Shown in pieces: positions 17,900-25,976 of a stretch of 46,621 nt of DNA. The notes below the pieces were generated by a model, which saw only the letters and a program-made list of their open reading frames with translations, did not search any database and was not told the origin of the DNA. A program made the translations under genes and the position numbers. The DNA comes from Microbispora triticiradicis (GTDB lineage Bacteria; Actinomycetota; Actinomycetes; Streptosporangiales; Streptosporangiaceae), in the NCBI GenBank assembly GCA_003260025.2, contig QFZU02000039.1, positions 1 through 46,621 of the forward strand, written 5' to 3'. How positions within the stretch are numbered: the stretch's first letter is position 1; each line of letters opens with the position of its first letter.

Positions 17900-18586
17900 G
17901 TGACCGATGCCCGCTACTGCCTCTTCGATCTCGACGGCACGCTGACCGACCCCGAGACCGGCATCGTCGCCTCGCTGCGGCACGCCCTGGCCGCCGTCGG
18001 GTTCCCGGAGGTGGACCACGGACGGCTCCGCGCCCTGATCGGCCCTCCCCTCCAGGACGGCTTCCTGATGCTCGGCGTCCCCGAGGAGCGCCTCGGCGAC
18101 GCGATCCACGCGTACCGGGAGCGCTTCTCGGAGACCGGGATGTACGAGAACGAGGTGATCGCGGGCATTCCCGCCGTGCTGGAGGCCCTCGTCGCCGAGG
18201 GCTGGACCCTGGCGGTGGCGACGTCGAAACCGGCCGTCTTCGCGGCGAAGATCCTCGCGCACTTCGGCCTCGACGGCTTCTTCGCGTACGTCGCCGGGGC
18301 CACGCTGGACGGGTTGCGGCGGCACAAGGCGGACGTGGTCCGCCACGCGCTCGACGTCCTCGGCGCGCCGCCGGACGCGACCGTCATGGTCGGCGACCGC
18401 CTGGAGGACGTCGCCGGGGCCGCCGCGTGCGGCGTCCGGACCGTCGCCGTGACGTGGGGGTTCGGCGACCCGGCCGAGTTCGGCGCACCTGTGTTCGCCG
18501 GCGCCGGGCTCCTCGCCGTGGTGGAGACGCCCGGGCGGCTTCTCGACGTGCTGTCGCGGACGGCGGACGCCCCTCCCTATCCGTGA
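17900..18586 (+). CDS. HAD-superfamily hydrolase, phosphoglycolate-phosphatase-like
   Basis: 228 residues, GTG start. HAD motif I FDLDGTLTD with nucleophile Asp, motif II VATSK, motif III Lys within RRHKADVV, and motif IV MVGDRLEDVAGA. A helical cap follows motif I (residues ~15-85), typical of the Gph/beta-phosphoglucomutase-like subfamily. It removes phosphate from a small metabolite, often 2-phosphoglycolate, but specificity cannot be read from sequence. Its stop abuts the convergent glycerol kinase stop with no spacer. Confidence 0.9.
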   Translation: MTDARYCLFDLDGTLTDPETGIVASLRHALAAVGFPEVDHGRLRALIGPPLQDGFLMLGVPEERLGDAIHAYRERFSETGMYENEVIAGIPAVLEALVAEGWTLAVATSKPAVFAAKILAHFGLDGFFAYVAGATLDGLRRHKADVVRHALDVLGAPPDATVMVGDRLEDVAGAAACGVRTVAVTWGFGDPAEFGAPVFAGAGLLAVVETPGRLLDVLSRTADAPPYP

Positions 18587-20104
18587 TCAGTCGACGTCGA
18601 CCCAGTCGAGCGTCCGCTGGACGGCCTTGCGCCATCCGGCGTAGCCGCGCTCGCGCCGCTCGTCGGTCCAGGTGGGCTCCCAGCGGCGGTCCTCGTGCCA
18701 GTTGCGCCTGAGATCGTCGGTGGACTTCCAGAAGCCCACGGCGAGCCCGGCGGCGTACGCCGCGCCGAGCGCGGTGGTCTCGGCGACGACCGGCCGGGAG
18801 ACCGGTACGCCCAGGATGTCGGCCTGGAGCTGCATGCACAGCTCGTTGGCCGTCACCCCGCCGTCCACCCGCAGCACGTCGAGGACGACGCCGGAGTCCT
18901 GCTCCATCGCGGTGACGACGTCCCTGGTCTGGTAGCAGATCGATTCGAGGGTGGCGCGGGCCAGGTGGGCGTTGGTGTTGTAGCGGGACAGGCCGACGAT
19001 CGCGCCCCGGGCGTCGGCGCGCCAGTACGGCGCGAACAGGCCGGAGAACGCGGGCACGAAGTAGACTCCGCCGTTGTCCTCGACCTGACGGGCGAGCGCC
19101 TCGCTCTGCGCCGCCCCCGAGATGATGCCGAGCTGGTCGCGCAGCCACTGCACGGCGGAGCCGGTGACCGCGATCGACCCCTCCAGGGCGTACACGGGCT
19201 TGGCCGAGCCGAACTGGTAGCAGACCGTGGTGAGCAGGCCGTGCCGGGACCGGACGAGCTCGGTGCCGGTGTTGAGCAGCAGGAAGTTGCCGGTGCCGTA
19301 GGTGTTCTTGGCCATGCCGGGCTCGAAGCACACCTGTCCGACGGTCGCGGCCTGCTGGTCGCCGAGGTCGCCCGCGAGCGGGACCTCGCCGCCGAGCGGG
19401 CCGCCCGCGCGGGTCACGCCGTACAGGCCGGGATTGGAGGACGGCCGGATCTCGGGGAGCATCCGCCGGGGCACGCCGAAGAACGACAGCAGCTCGTCGT
19501 CCCAGTCGAGCGTCTCCAGGTCCATCAGCATCGTGCGGCTCGCGTTGGTGGGGTCGGTCACGTGGACGCCGCCGTCCACGCCGCCGGTGAGGTTCCACAG
19601 CAGCCAGGTGTCGGTGGTGCCGAAGACCGCGTCGCCGCGCTCGGCGGCCTCGCGGACCCCGGGGACGTTCTCCAGGATCCACTGGATCTTGCCGCCGGAG
19701 AAGTAGGTGGCGGGCGGCAGCCCGGCCTTGCGCCGGATCACCTCGCCCTTGCCCTCCCGCTCCAGGGCCGCGGCGATGCGGTCGGTGCGGGTGTCCTGCC
19801 AGACGATGGCGTTGTAGTACGGGCGGCCGGTGCGCCGGTCCCAGACGACGGTCGTCTCGCGCTGGTTGGTGACGCCGAGCGCCGCGAGGTCGGACGCCCC
19901 CAGGCCCGCCGTACGCATGGCCGTCTCGGCGACCGCGCGGGTGCGCTCCCAGATCTCGGTGGGGTTGTGCTCGACCCAGCCCGCCTGCGGCAGGATCTGC
20001 TGGTGCTCCAGCTGGTGGCGGGCGATCTCGTTGCCGGAACGATCGAAGATCATGAAGCGGGTGCTGGTCGTCCCCTGGTCGACCGCGCCGACGTAGTCAG
20101 CCAT
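18587..20104 (-). CDS. glpK: Glycerol kinase
   Basis: 505 residues, the usual length. FGGY-family N-terminus [18 protein letters not shown], the substrate region [44 protein letters not shown], and the C-terminal ATP-site motif [21 protein letters not shown]. It phosphorylates glycerol to sn-glycerol 3-phosphate with ATP. No glpF or glpD is adjacent; the only same-strand neighbour is the small acidic protein 19 bp upstream, probably in the same transcript. Confidence 0.97.
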   Translation of the reverse strand: MADYVGAVDQGTTSTRFMIFDRSGNEIARHQLEHQQILPQAGWVEHNPTEIWERTRAVAETAMRTAGLGASDLAALGVTNQRETTVVWDRRTGRPYYNAIVWQDTRTDRIAAALEREGKGEVIRRKAGLPPATYFSGGKIQWILENVPGVREAAERGDAVFGTTDTWLLWNLTGGVDGGVHVTDPTNASRTMLMDLETLDWDDELLSFFGVPRRMLPEIRPSSNPGLYGVTRAGGPLGGEVPLAGDLGDQQAATVGQVCFEPGMAKNTYGTGNFLLLNTGTELVRSRHGLLTTVCYQFGSAKPVYALEGSIAVTGSAVQWLRDQLGIISGAAQSEALARQVEDNGGVYFVPAFSGLFAPYWRADARGAIVGLSRYNTNAHLARATLESICYQTRDVVTAMEQDSGVVLDVLRVDGGVTANELCMQLQADILGVPVSRPVVAETTALGAAYAAGLAVGFWKSTDDLRRNWHEDRRWEPTWTDERRERGYAGWRKAVQRTLDWVDVD

Positions 20105-20123
20105 CTCAGCCGTTCACCGGTCC

Positions 20124-20324
20124 TCAGGAGGTCGGGCCGATTTCCGGCTCGGGCTCGGGCATCGCCGACTCGTCACCGGTCGGGGGCGGCGTCTCGGCGG
20201 CCGGCGTCTCGATGTCGGTCTTTCCGCCGATCATCTTCTCCAGCCCGCCGTCGTCCGGCTCCGGCGTCAGCGGCTCCGGTGAGGTGCCTCTCGCGTCCCG
20301 CGCTCCGGATCTTTCGGCAACCAC
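20124..20324 (-). CDS. Small acidic proline-rich protein, unknown function
   Basis: 66 residues from a GTG at 20324 with GGGAGGAG 8 nt upstream. The sequence is polar and disordered (SPEPLTPEPDDGGLEKMIGG, then repeated P/E/T residues ending PEPEPEIGPTS). No membrane segment or known domain is visible. It ends 19 bp before the glycerol kinase start and is probably co-transcribed with it. The good ribosome-binding site and sensible composition support a real gene; function unknown. Confidence 0.55.
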   Translation of the reverse strand: MVAERSGARDARGTSPEPLTPEPDDGGLEKMIGGKTDIETPAAETPPPTGDESAMPEPEPEIGPTS

Positions 20325-20535
20325 GTCCGCGTCTCCTCCCACGTGTCCTCTCCGCCGTCCGCCGGTCCCCCCGGTCCGCGGATCGCGCATGACCGCTCAC
20401 CTGCCCCCGTTGTACGGTCCTCATTCACCTTCTCACAGACCCGTACGGAGCGTGCGTGCGCGACGGTCCCCGGGGGCCCGCGGCGGGTACACGTCAGACA
20501 GTCGGCAGCGGGCCGGGAGCGGCGGGGGCGTGCGG

Positions 20536-21234
20536 ATGGACAGGCGGCGGCGTGACCTGGTCGACCGGGACCTGGAGGAGGCGGCGGCGGACCTGCTGGC
20601 GCACGACCCCCGGCTCCGCGGCCTGGACGTGCGGGTGTGTTTCGACGGCGCGGTCGCGCACGTCGAGGGAGACGTGCCGGACGCCGCCGCTCTCGCGGTG
20701 CTGCGAGAGCGGCTCGGCCGGCTGGCCGGGGTGCTCGCCGTGTGGGACCGGGTGCGGGTGGCCGGCGTCACCCCCCGGGTCGTCGATCTCGGCTGCGGCG
20801 GCACCAAGCAGCACCGCGACAACCTCGGCCTCGACCTGTCCCCCGGGCCGATGGTCGACGTGCTGGCCGACCTGTCGCGCGGGGTGCCGCTGGCGGACGA
20901 GTCGGTGGACCAGGTCTTCGTGGTGCACGTGCTGGAGCACCTCGCCGACTACCTGCCCCTGCTGCGGGAGTGTCACCGGATCCTGCGGCCCGGCGGGGTG
21001 CTGCACGTCCTCGCCCCCTGGTGGCGGCACGTCAACGCGGTGGCCGACCCCACCCACCTGCGGCTGATCGACGTCGCGACCTTCAAGCACCTGTGCCGGC
21101 CCGACGGTTCGGGCCGGTGCTGGTTCCCGTTGCTGGTCACCCGCGACGAGTCCACGGTCTTCGCGGACCTCGTCCCGGCGAAGGACGGCACGACTCCCGC
21201 GGACGATCGGCGGCTGGCCCGCTTCTTCGACTGA
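20536..21234 (+). CDS. BON-domain / SAM-methyltransferase fusion
   Basis: 232 residues from the ATG at 20536 (a GTG two codons upstream is also possible). Residues ~5-75 read as a BON domain: RDLEEAAADLLAHDPRLRGL, a strand with FDGAVAHVEGDV, then the AALAVLRERLGRLAGVLAVWDRVRV pattern of OsmY-type modules, usually membrane- or ligand-binding. Residues ~80-230 are a class I methyltransferase: VVDLGCGGTK (SAM loop), NLGLDLS, VFVVHVLEHLADYLPLLRECHRILRPGG, as in small-molecule methyltransferases. The fusion is uncommon. The substrate is unknown and the neighbours give no pathway. Confidence 0.75.
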   Translation: MDRRRRDLVDRDLEEAAADLLAHDPRLRGLDVRVCFDGAVAHVEGDVPDAAALAVLRERLGRLAGVLAVWDRVRVAGVTPRVVDLGCGGTKQHRDNLGLDLSPGPMVDVLADLSRGVPLADESVDQVFVVHVLEHLADYLPLLRECHRILRPGGVLHVLAPWWRHVNAVADPTHLRLIDVATFKHLCRPDGSGRCWFPLLVTRDESTVFADLVPAKDGTTPADDRRLARFFD

Positions 21235-21338
21235 GCCGGGTGAAGCACTCGTCATCTGTGTCCAAAAAAGTCGACACCAGATGGCCCAGAACCGGATGAG
21301 GGGCAGCATCGAAGGTAGGTAGTGAAGGACCCCTGGGG

Positions 21339-22571
21339 GTGAGCAGGATGGAGCAGGGCATCCCCCCTTCTTCTCAGAACCGCGATCTGCTGGGCGCGCT
21401 GACGAACATGCTGGCCGGCAGCCACCTGACGGCGTTCGAAGGCATTCCGGCGCTCATCGACGACCACAAACACCTGGCGGGCTTCGACGGGATCTCCGTC
21501 TACCTTTGCGACCTGCAGCAGAACGCGCTGCGCAGGCTGTGCGGCCCGGGCGACGACGAGGCCCAGCCGGAGGAGCTGAAGATCGATACGACTCTGGCCG
21601 GCCGCGCCCTGCAGGAGGTGCGCCCGCTGCGCGGCGACAACCCGGTCCAGTGGTGGGTTCCGATTCTGGACGGCACCGAGCGCCTGGGAGTCCTGCACAT
21701 GAGGCCCGCCGCCGAGGACGCCGGCCTCGGCGACCGGATGCGGCACATCGCCTCCCTGATCGCCCTGATCGTCGTGAGCAAGCGGTCGTTCAGCGACTAT
21801 TACGCGCGGCTCGTGCGGACCCGGCCGATGCACGTGGCGGCCGAGATGCAGTGGAACCTGATGCCCCCGCTCACCTTCGCCACGCCGACGGTGGCGATCG
21901 GCGCGGTCCTCGAACCGGCGTACGAGATCGGCGGGGACGCCTTCGACTACTCCACCTCCGGCAACGTGGCGCACGTCGCCGTCTTCGACGCGATGGGACA
22001 CGACGTGTCGGCCGGGCTGACCGCCAACCTGGCCGTCGCGGCCTGCCGCAACAACCGGCGGCAGGGCCTCGGCCTGGCACGGAACAGCGAGATGATCGAG
22101 CGGATACTGATCGACGAGTTCGGCCGGGCCGACCGCTTCGTCACCGGGATAATGGGCGACCTCGACCTGGACACCGGTGAGTTCACCTGGGTCAACCGCG
22201 GCCACCACGCGCCGGTGCTGATCCGTGGAGGCCGGTGGATCGCCACCCTGAAGTGCCCGCCCGCCCATCCGATGGGACTCGATCTCGGCCTTCCCGTCAC
22301 GCTCTGCCGGGAACAGCTTGAGCCGGGCGACCGCCTGCTGCTCTACACCGACGGCATCACGGAGATGCGCAGCCCCGACAGCGGCGAGTTCGGCCTGGGC
22401 CGGTTCGTCGAGTTCATGATCAAGCAGAACGCCGCAGGGCTTCCGGTGCCCGAGACCCTGCGGCGGCTGATCCGCACCGTGATGGACTACCACAATCACC
22501 GGCTGCAGGACGACGCCACCGTGCTGCTCCTCGAATGGAACGGCGCCGCGTACGAGAAGCTCAACCCCTGA
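21339..22571 (+). CDS. GAF-domain PP2C/SpoIIE-type protein phosphatase
   Basis: 410 residues; the GTG at 21339 has GAAGGA 9 nt upstream (an ATG three codons later is the alternative). Residues ~20-150 look like a GAF sensor (FDGISVYLCDLQQNALRRLCG, then VPILDGTERLGVLHMRPA). Residues ~165-405 form a PP2C/SpoIIE phosphatase with metal-binding aspartates in EIGGDAFDY, VFDAMGHDVSAG, LLLYTDGITEMR and LQDDATVLLLEW. Such proteins dephosphorylate anti-sigma-factor antagonists in partner-switching stress pathways of actinomycetes. No RsbW/RsbV partner is visible nearby. Confidence 0.92.
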   Translation: MSRMEQGIPPSSQNRDLLGALTNMLAGSHLTAFEGIPALIDDHKHLAGFDGISVYLCDLQQNALRRLCGPGDDEAQPEELKIDTTLAGRALQEVRPLRGDNPVQWWVPILDGTERLGVLHMRPAAEDAGLGDRMRHIASLIALIVVSKRSFSDYYARLVRTRPMHVAAEMQWNLMPPLTFATPTVAIGAVLEPAYEIGGDAFDYSTSGNVAHVAVFDAMGHDVSAGLTANLAVAACRNNRRQGLGLARNSEMIERILIDEFGRADRFVTGIMGDLDLDTGEFTWVNRGHHAPVLIRGGRWIATLKCPPAHPMGLDLGLPVTLCREQLEPGDRLLLYTDGITEMRSPDSGEFGLGRFVEFMIKQNAAGLPVPETLRRLIRTVMDYHNHRLQDDATVLLLEWNGAAYEKLNP

Positions 22572-22599
22572 GCCACCGCTCCCCCTCCAGGGTCGGAAC

Positions 22600-22701
22600 A
22601 TGACGGCGCTCGTACTACTCGACGTCGACGGGGTGCTCATCCCCCGGCATGGAGCGAAGCCGAGAGCACTCGAACGCACGGCAGGCGGGTCACGGATGTG
22701 A
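22600..22701 (+). pseudogene. HAD-family hydrolase remnant (N-terminal stub)
   Basis: An ATG at 22600 opens 33 codons beginning MTALVLLDVDGVLIPRHG, a textbook HAD motif I with the nucleophile Asp and the DxDGV variant of cap-bearing phosphatases. The frame then reaches TGA at 22699-22701 with no further HAD motif before the sulfotransferase. It lies 28 bp after the phosphatase stop. I read it as the surviving 5' end of a deleted HAD gene. A very short functional peptide cannot be excluded. Confidence 0.6.
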
Positions 22702-22777
22702 CGACGCGGGAGATTCGAGCTGGCCAGGGGGTGGACTCTCAGGGAATTCCCCGGATCCATGGGTAATCTCGCAGGCC

Positions 22778-23665
22778 ATGACATGGCAGCGGAGGATCAA
22801 CGGCGCACTCGTCAAGTTCACCGGAGTCCAGCTCACCCGTGCCCGGCCCGCCGCGACGTCGTCCCCTGAGGAGCAGGCCCCCGCCCCCGCGCCGGAGGAG
22901 CTGGTGCGCCCGCCGGCCGATCCGGGGGTGGACCGGCTGCTGGTGGCGCCGGTGTTCGTCATGTCTCCCGTACGGTCGGGCTCCACGCTGCTGCGGTCGA
23001 TGCTGAACGCCCACCCCGAGCTGCACGCCCCGCACGAGCTGCACGTCAGGAGGCTGACGGTGGGATTCGGCACGGCGCTCTCCCGCAAGGCCATGGAGGC
23101 CCTCGGCCACAACCAGGCCGACCTGGAGCACATGCTGTGGGACCGGGTTCTCCATCGGGAACTGGTACGCAGCGGCAAGCGGACGATCGTGGACAAGACC
23201 CCCGCCAACGCCTTCGCCCACACCCGGATCGCCGCCTGCTGGCCCGACGCCCGGTACATCTTCCTGCTGCGTCACCCCGCGTCCATCGCGGCCTCCTGGT
23301 ACGAGGCCGACCCGGTCAAGCGCACCCGTGAGGAGGCCGCTTCCGACGCGCTGCGCTACATGAAGGCGGTGCAGCGAGCGAGGAAGGCGCTCACCGGCCT
23401 GACCGTGCGGTACGAGGACCTCACCGCCGAGCCGGAGAAGACGACCCGCGCGATCTGCGACTTCCTCGGCATCCCCTGGGAGCCCGGCATGCTCGCGTAC
23501 GGCGAGCAGAAGGTCGTGCAGAAGGGCCTCGGCGACTGGAGCGACAAGATCCGGTCGGGCCGGGTCCAGCCGGGACGCGACCTGCCGGGCCCGGACGAGA
23601 TACCCGACCTGCTGAAACCCATCTGCCGGAGCTGGGGCTACCTGCCGAAGGAGAACGAGCGGTGA
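22778..23665 (+). CDS. Sulfotransferase-family protein
   Basis: 295 residues from the ATG at 22778. The PAPS 5'-phosphosulfate-binding loop is VFVMSPVRSGSTLLRSMLN, followed by HPELHAPHELH; the 3'-phosphate-binding region is YIFLLRHPASIAASWYE. Late residues (VRYEDLTAEPEKTTRAICDFLGIPWEP) are typical of the family. The short basic amphipathic N-terminus (WQRRINGALVKFTGVQLTR) precedes a Pro-rich linker. It transfers sulfate from PAPS to a hydroxyl, probably on a glycan or lipid. Its stop overlaps the GTG of the next glycosyltransferase by 4 bp, so the two likely build a sulfated glycoconjugate together (inference). Confidence 0.88.
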   Translation: MTWQRRINGALVKFTGVQLTRARPAATSSPEEQAPAPAPEELVRPPADPGVDRLLVAPVFVMSPVRSGSTLLRSMLNAHPELHAPHELHVRRLTVGFGTALSRKAMEALGHNQADLEHMLWDRVLHRELVRSGKRTIVDKTPANAFAHTRIAACWPDARYIFLLRHPASIAASWYEADPVKRTREEAASDALRYMKAVQRARKALTGLTVRYEDLTAEPEKTTRAICDFLGIPWEPGMLAYGEQKVVQKGLGDWSDKIRSGRVQPGRDLPGPDEIPDLLKPICRSWGYLPKENER

Positions 23666-24837
23666 AGATCCGCTACATGCTGCTGCACGCCTACGGCATG
23701 GGCGGCACGATCCGCACCGTGGTCAACCAGGCGAACGCGATGGCCGCGCTCGGCCACGAGGTGGAGATCGTGAGCGTGGTGCGGCGCCGGGACGAGCCGC
23801 AGTTCCGGCTGGACCCGGCCGTCACCCTCCGCACACTGGTGGACCAGCGGGCGGGCGTGCGGACCGACTCCCTCGGCCGCCGCGTCTGGCGGCGGCTGCG
23901 CGGCAAGATCGTGCCGTTCGGCGAGTACGCCGCCGCCTACTTCACCGAGCGCGTGGAGAAGGCCGCCATCGACTACGTCGCGTCGGTCGAGGACGGTGTC
24001 CTCGTCACCACCCGCCCGGCGCTGAACCTCATCTCCGCGCGCCGCGCCGGCCCGCACGTCGTACGGGTGGCGCAGGAGCACATGAACCTCGGCAGCTATC
24101 CCGAGACGCTACGCGCGGAGATCGCGCGATACTACGGCGCGTTCGACGCGATCGCGGTGCTGACGGACAGCGACCGGCGCGACTACGAGTCGATGCTGCC
24201 CGGCACGAGGATCGTGCGGATCCCCAACGCGGTCCACTCGGTGAGCCAGACGCCGTCCCGGCAGGACCACCCGGTGATCGTCGCCGCTGGCCGCCTCGTC
24301 AAGCAGAAGGGCTTCGACCTGCTGCTCCCGGCGTTCGCCCAGGTGGCCAGGGAGCATCCGGAGTGGCGGCTGCGGATCTTCGGCACCGGCCCGAAGAAGG
24401 CGGCGCTCCGCGCGCTGATCGGCGAGCACGGCCTCTCCGCCCACGTGACGTTGATGGGCCGGACCAACCGCCTCGACGACGAGCTCGCCAGGTCCTCAAT
24501 CTACGTGCTGAGCAGCCGTTTCGAGGGGCTGCCGATGGTCATGATCGAGGCGATGACCCACGCCCTGCCGATCGTGGCCTTCGACTGCCCGACGGGCCCC
24601 CGCGACGTGCTGACCGACGGCGAAAACGGCCTCCTCGTGCCGGCCGCGGACGTGGACGCCCTCGCCGCGGCGCTCAACCGGCTGATCGCCGACCGCGACC
24701 TGCGCCTGCGCATGGGCTCCGCCGCCGCGGCCACCGCCCGGGAGTACGCCCCGGAGAACGTCATGCCGCTGTGGGACGACCTGTTCACCGAACTCCTCCA
24801 CACCAGGACGGGCAGCGACGCGCACGCGCGGCGATGA
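23662..24837 (+). CDS. Glycosyltransferase, GT4 family
   Basis: 391 residues, GTG start overlapping the sulfotransferase stop. GT-B fold: N-terminal MLLHAYGMGGTIRTVVNQANAMAALGHEVEIVS, and C-terminal nucleotide-sugar motifs VIVAAGRLVKQKGFDLLLPAFA, LRIFGTGPKKAALRALI, and SSRFEGLPMVMIEAMTHALPIVAFDCPTGPRDVL, which contains the EGLPMVMIEAM pattern (Ex7E) of retaining GT4 enzymes. It moves a sugar from an NDP-sugar to an unknown acceptor. Cytoplasmic or peripheral; coupled to the sulfotransferase. Confidence 0.92.
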   Translation: MKIRYMLLHAYGMGGTIRTVVNQANAMAALGHEVEIVSVVRRRDEPQFRLDPAVTLRTLVDQRAGVRTDSLGRRVWRRLRGKIVPFGEYAAAYFTERVEKAAIDYVASVEDGVLVTTRPALNLISARRAGPHVVRVAQEHMNLGSYPETLRAEIARYYGAFDAIAVLTDSDRRDYESMLPGTRIVRIPNAVHSVSQTPSRQDHPVIVAAGRLVKQKGFDLLLPAFAQVAREHPEWRLRIFGTGPKKAALRALIGEHGLSAHVTLMGRTNRLDDELARSSIYVLSSRFEGLPMVMIEAMTHALPIVAFDCPTGPRDVLTDGENGLLVPAADVDALAAALNRLIADRDLRLRMGSAAAATAREYAPENVMPLWDDLFTELLHTRTGSDAHARR

Positions 24838-24843
24838 CCCGGC

Positions 24844-25830
24844 TCATGAACGGGTGGCGCCGGTCAGCCGGTCTCCCAGGGAGCTGCGCCGGTACAGGAC
24901 CTTCCGCCCGTCGCGGGCCCGGGTGACCAGGCCCGTGGCGTACAGCACACGCAGGTGCTGGGACACGGCGCTCGGCGTGACCCCGAGGCGGCGGGCGATC
25001 TCGACGGTGGGCAGCGGCTCGCCGAGCAGGCCGAGCAGCCGCGCCCTGGGCGCGCCGAGGAGTGACACGAGAGCCGCACCGGCGGGGACGGGCTCAGGCG
25101 CCCAGAGCGTCGCGAGGCCACGGCTGGGATAGACCAGCGAGGGAGGCTCCTCCGGGATGACCGGGGGCGCGGGCTTGTGCGCGAACACGGAGGGGACGAG
25201 CAGCAGCCCACGGCCGGCCGCCGCGACGCGGAAGCTACCGATCACCCTGTCGATGTGCAGCACCCCCTCTTCCCATCGCAGGTTGGGGTGCATGCCCGCG
25301 AACAGCAGGCGGGCGCCGCCCACGGCCAACTGCCGCGCCCGGTAGGTCATGTCGGCCTCCAGCACCAGCCGCGCCCGCGGCCACAGCGGCTTCACGGCGA
25401 TCTCCCAGTATCGGCGCAGGGCTTCACAGACGGCGTCCCTGAGACGGACGACCGGCGCGTCGTCGCCGGCGGCGGCGTCGCGCAGCGGCCCGGGCAGCGG
25501 ATCCGGCGCGTGCGCGGCGAGCAGGTCACGGCGGACCAGATCGGGAGAGGTCCGGCCGACTTCCGCCAGTTCCTCCTCGAAGTCCGGGGCGAAGGTCGCG
25601 GGCCTAGGCGTCAGGAAGCCGGGAAGGGTGTGCCTCTTCGCCACCAGCGACATCAGCAGGCCCGTGTCGAGCCCGCCGATCCTGCCGAGAACCGACCCGC
25701 GCCACGGGAGATGCATCGGAGACAGGCCCGGATCGCGCAGCACCCGCAGGCTGAGCACCGTCTCAGTGAGAGGCGAGAGGGCGAACCTGGTGTCCGCGAG
25801 GTCCTCCACGCCGAGCACGAAACTGATCAT
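24844..25830 (-). CDS. ArsR-like winged-helix regulator with DUF5937-type N-terminal domain
   Basis: 328 residues from the ATG at 25830 (MISFVLGVEDLADTRFALSPL). The first ~240 residues match the DUF5937-like sensor region common in actinobacteria. The last ~80 carry an ArsR winged helix (RARLLGLLGEPLPTVEIARRLGVTPSAVSQHLRVLYATGLVTRARDGRKVLYRRS). TAGCGT on the minus strand (25839-25844) lies 8 nt before the ATG, suggesting a leaderless transcript. It is divergent from the MFS gene at 25973 and likely controls it. Its stop is 6 bp from the convergent glycosyltransferase. Confidence 0.9.
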   Translation of the reverse strand: MISFVLGVEDLADTRFALSPLTETVLSLRVLRDPGLSPMHLPWRGSVLGRIGGLDTGLLMSLVAKRHTLPGFLTPRPATFAPDFEEELAEVGRTSPDLVRRDLLAAHAPDPLPGPLRDAAAGDDAPVVRLRDAVCEALRRYWEIAVKPLWPRARLVLEADMTYRARQLAVGGARLLFAGMHPNLRWEEGVLHIDRVIGSFRVAAAGRGLLLVPSVFAHKPAPPVIPEEPPSLVYPSRGLATLWAPEPVPAGAALVSLLGAPRARLLGLLGEPLPTVEIARRLGVTPSAVSQHLRVLYATGLVTRARDGRKVLYRRSSLGDRLTGATRS

Positions 25831-25886
25831 TAAGCCATACGCTACATCGATTGGCGGGGGAAGACCCTCGGCGTGGACTTCGGTCC

Positions 25887-25976
25887 ATGACCTCCACACC
25901 CTCTGAACCGCCTGCGGCCGTCGCCGTGGGCGACGCGACCGGGCGACGGCGGGGCAGGCCGGTGGCCGGGGCATGA
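25887..25976 (+). CDS. Short leader-like ORF coupled to the MFS gene (possible TetR remnant)
   Basis: 29 codons, starting MTSTPSEPPAAVAVG and ending GRRRGRPVAGA. Its TGA overlaps the ATG of the MFS transporter (ATGA at 25973). The basic end resembles both an AT-hook core (RGRP) and the N-terminal tail of TetR regulators (RRRGRP). It could be a translated leader that couples expression to the pump, or the stub of a lost regulator fused by deletion to the MFS start. Speculative; evidence is position and overlap only. Confidence 0.35.
   Translation: MTSTPSEPPAAVAVGDATGRRRGRPVAGA

Noticed and set aside
21258..21277. GTGTC...GACAC inverted repeat with an A6 run before the GAF-PP2C gene
   Set aside because: Arms are only 5 bp with a 10-nt loop; the A-run is on the wrong side for a terminator of the upstream gene.
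24834..24926. ATGA-coupled 30-codon frame after the glycosyltransferase
   Set aside because: All but about ten bases lie antisense to the ArsR-like gene, and the peptide has no recognisable features.
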